Shown: piece after piece, positions 63,928 to 64,000 of the stretch
How positions within the stretch are numbered: the first letter of the stretch is position 1
Layout of the letters: each line of letters opens with the position of its first letter
Assembly (NCBI RefSeq): GCF_004363955.1
Contig: NZ_SNZR01000013.1
Span: 620,001 to 684,000 of the forward strand
Direction: 5' to 3'
DNA from: Enterovirga rhinocerotis
GTDB lineage: Bacteria; Pseudomonadota; Alphaproteobacteria; Rhizobiales; Beijerinckiaceae
DNA length: 64,000 nt
Made by a program: the position numbers and the translations under genes
Notes under the pieces: generated by a model
What the model was told of the DNA's origin: nothing
Databases searched by the model: none
Seen by the model: the letters and a program-made list of their open reading frames with translations, nothing else

Positions 63928-64000
63928 CAATTCCACCCCTCGTCGATCGATCCGGCTACCCGGCCGGCTGCGAAGCCGGACGGTGTCGTCCCGCGGTTAC

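Overview
The window is high-GC chromosomal DNA from a free-living, flagellated alphaproteobacterium. The best fit is the Hyphomicrobiales (Rhizobiales), somewhere near the Methylobacterium/Bosea/Salinarimonas group; the genus cannot be fixed from the sequence alone. The pointers are a MucR regulator, SciP (DUF1153) beside fliF, an alphaproteobacterial fliF-fliH-fliN-flbD flagellar operon, small DUF1127 and DUF2585 proteins, and interspersed palindromic repeats of the kind common in this order. No rRNA, tRNA, CRISPR array, prophage or insertion sequence was seen.

Layout. 1-8 kb: start of an M20 peptidase, a ferredoxin-reductase-like flavoprotein, a luciferase-like monooxygenase, mucR, a small gene behind a CtrA-like site, a helical-backbone metal/corrinoid binding protein, and glycolate oxidase glcE/glcF with a DUF2585 membrane protein between them. 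8-13 kb: palindromic repeat, a membrane protein, hemF with a LysR regulator, a DUF1127 gene, a methyltransferase and mnmA. 13-20.5 kb: flagellar and cell-cycle block fliK-flgD, sciP, fliF-fliH-fliN-flbD, with a CtrA-like site before fliF and no fliG. 20.5-26.6 kb: lactonase-like metallo-hydrolase, M15 peptidase, alaS and a CDF cation transporter behind a perfect palindrome.

27-38 kb is an accessory catabolic block. A dihydropyrimidinase/hydantoinase, a complete PotABCD-type ABC importer and an Asp/Glu/hydantoin-racemase-family protein form one tightly coupled operon, flanked by a GntR/FCD repressor, an exported amidohydrolase, glutaminase and an MFS exporter. 38-41.8 kb: small unknowns, an FAH-family hydrolase, a YidB-like protein and an NlpC/P60 peptidase. 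42-46.3 kb: a leftward nucleoside-salvage operon cdd-punA-udh-deoA-ghrA-like with overlapping genes. 46.3-51 kb: envelope proteins (secreted His/Cys protein, tiny secreted protein with a textbook terminator, ICMT-like methyltransferase, lipase-like membrane protein, L,D-transpeptidase, CoA-binding protein).

51-55 kb holds the best-supported new regulatory unit. A GAF-AAA-Fis sigma54 activator (AcoR-like) faces a two-gene flavin monooxygenase operon (luciferase-like oxygenase plus flavin reductase). That operon has a near-consensus sigma54 -24/-12 promoter and, about 100-130 bp upstream of it, two tandem GTCTCR-N4-TGAGAC dyads spaced 21 bp centre to centre. 55-64 kb: hemH, ung, gdhA, a branched-chain amino-acid-type binding protein, a CYTH phosphohydrolase, a PfkB sugar kinase, an FAD-linked D-2-hydroxyacid dehydrogenase and a TPR lipoprotein.
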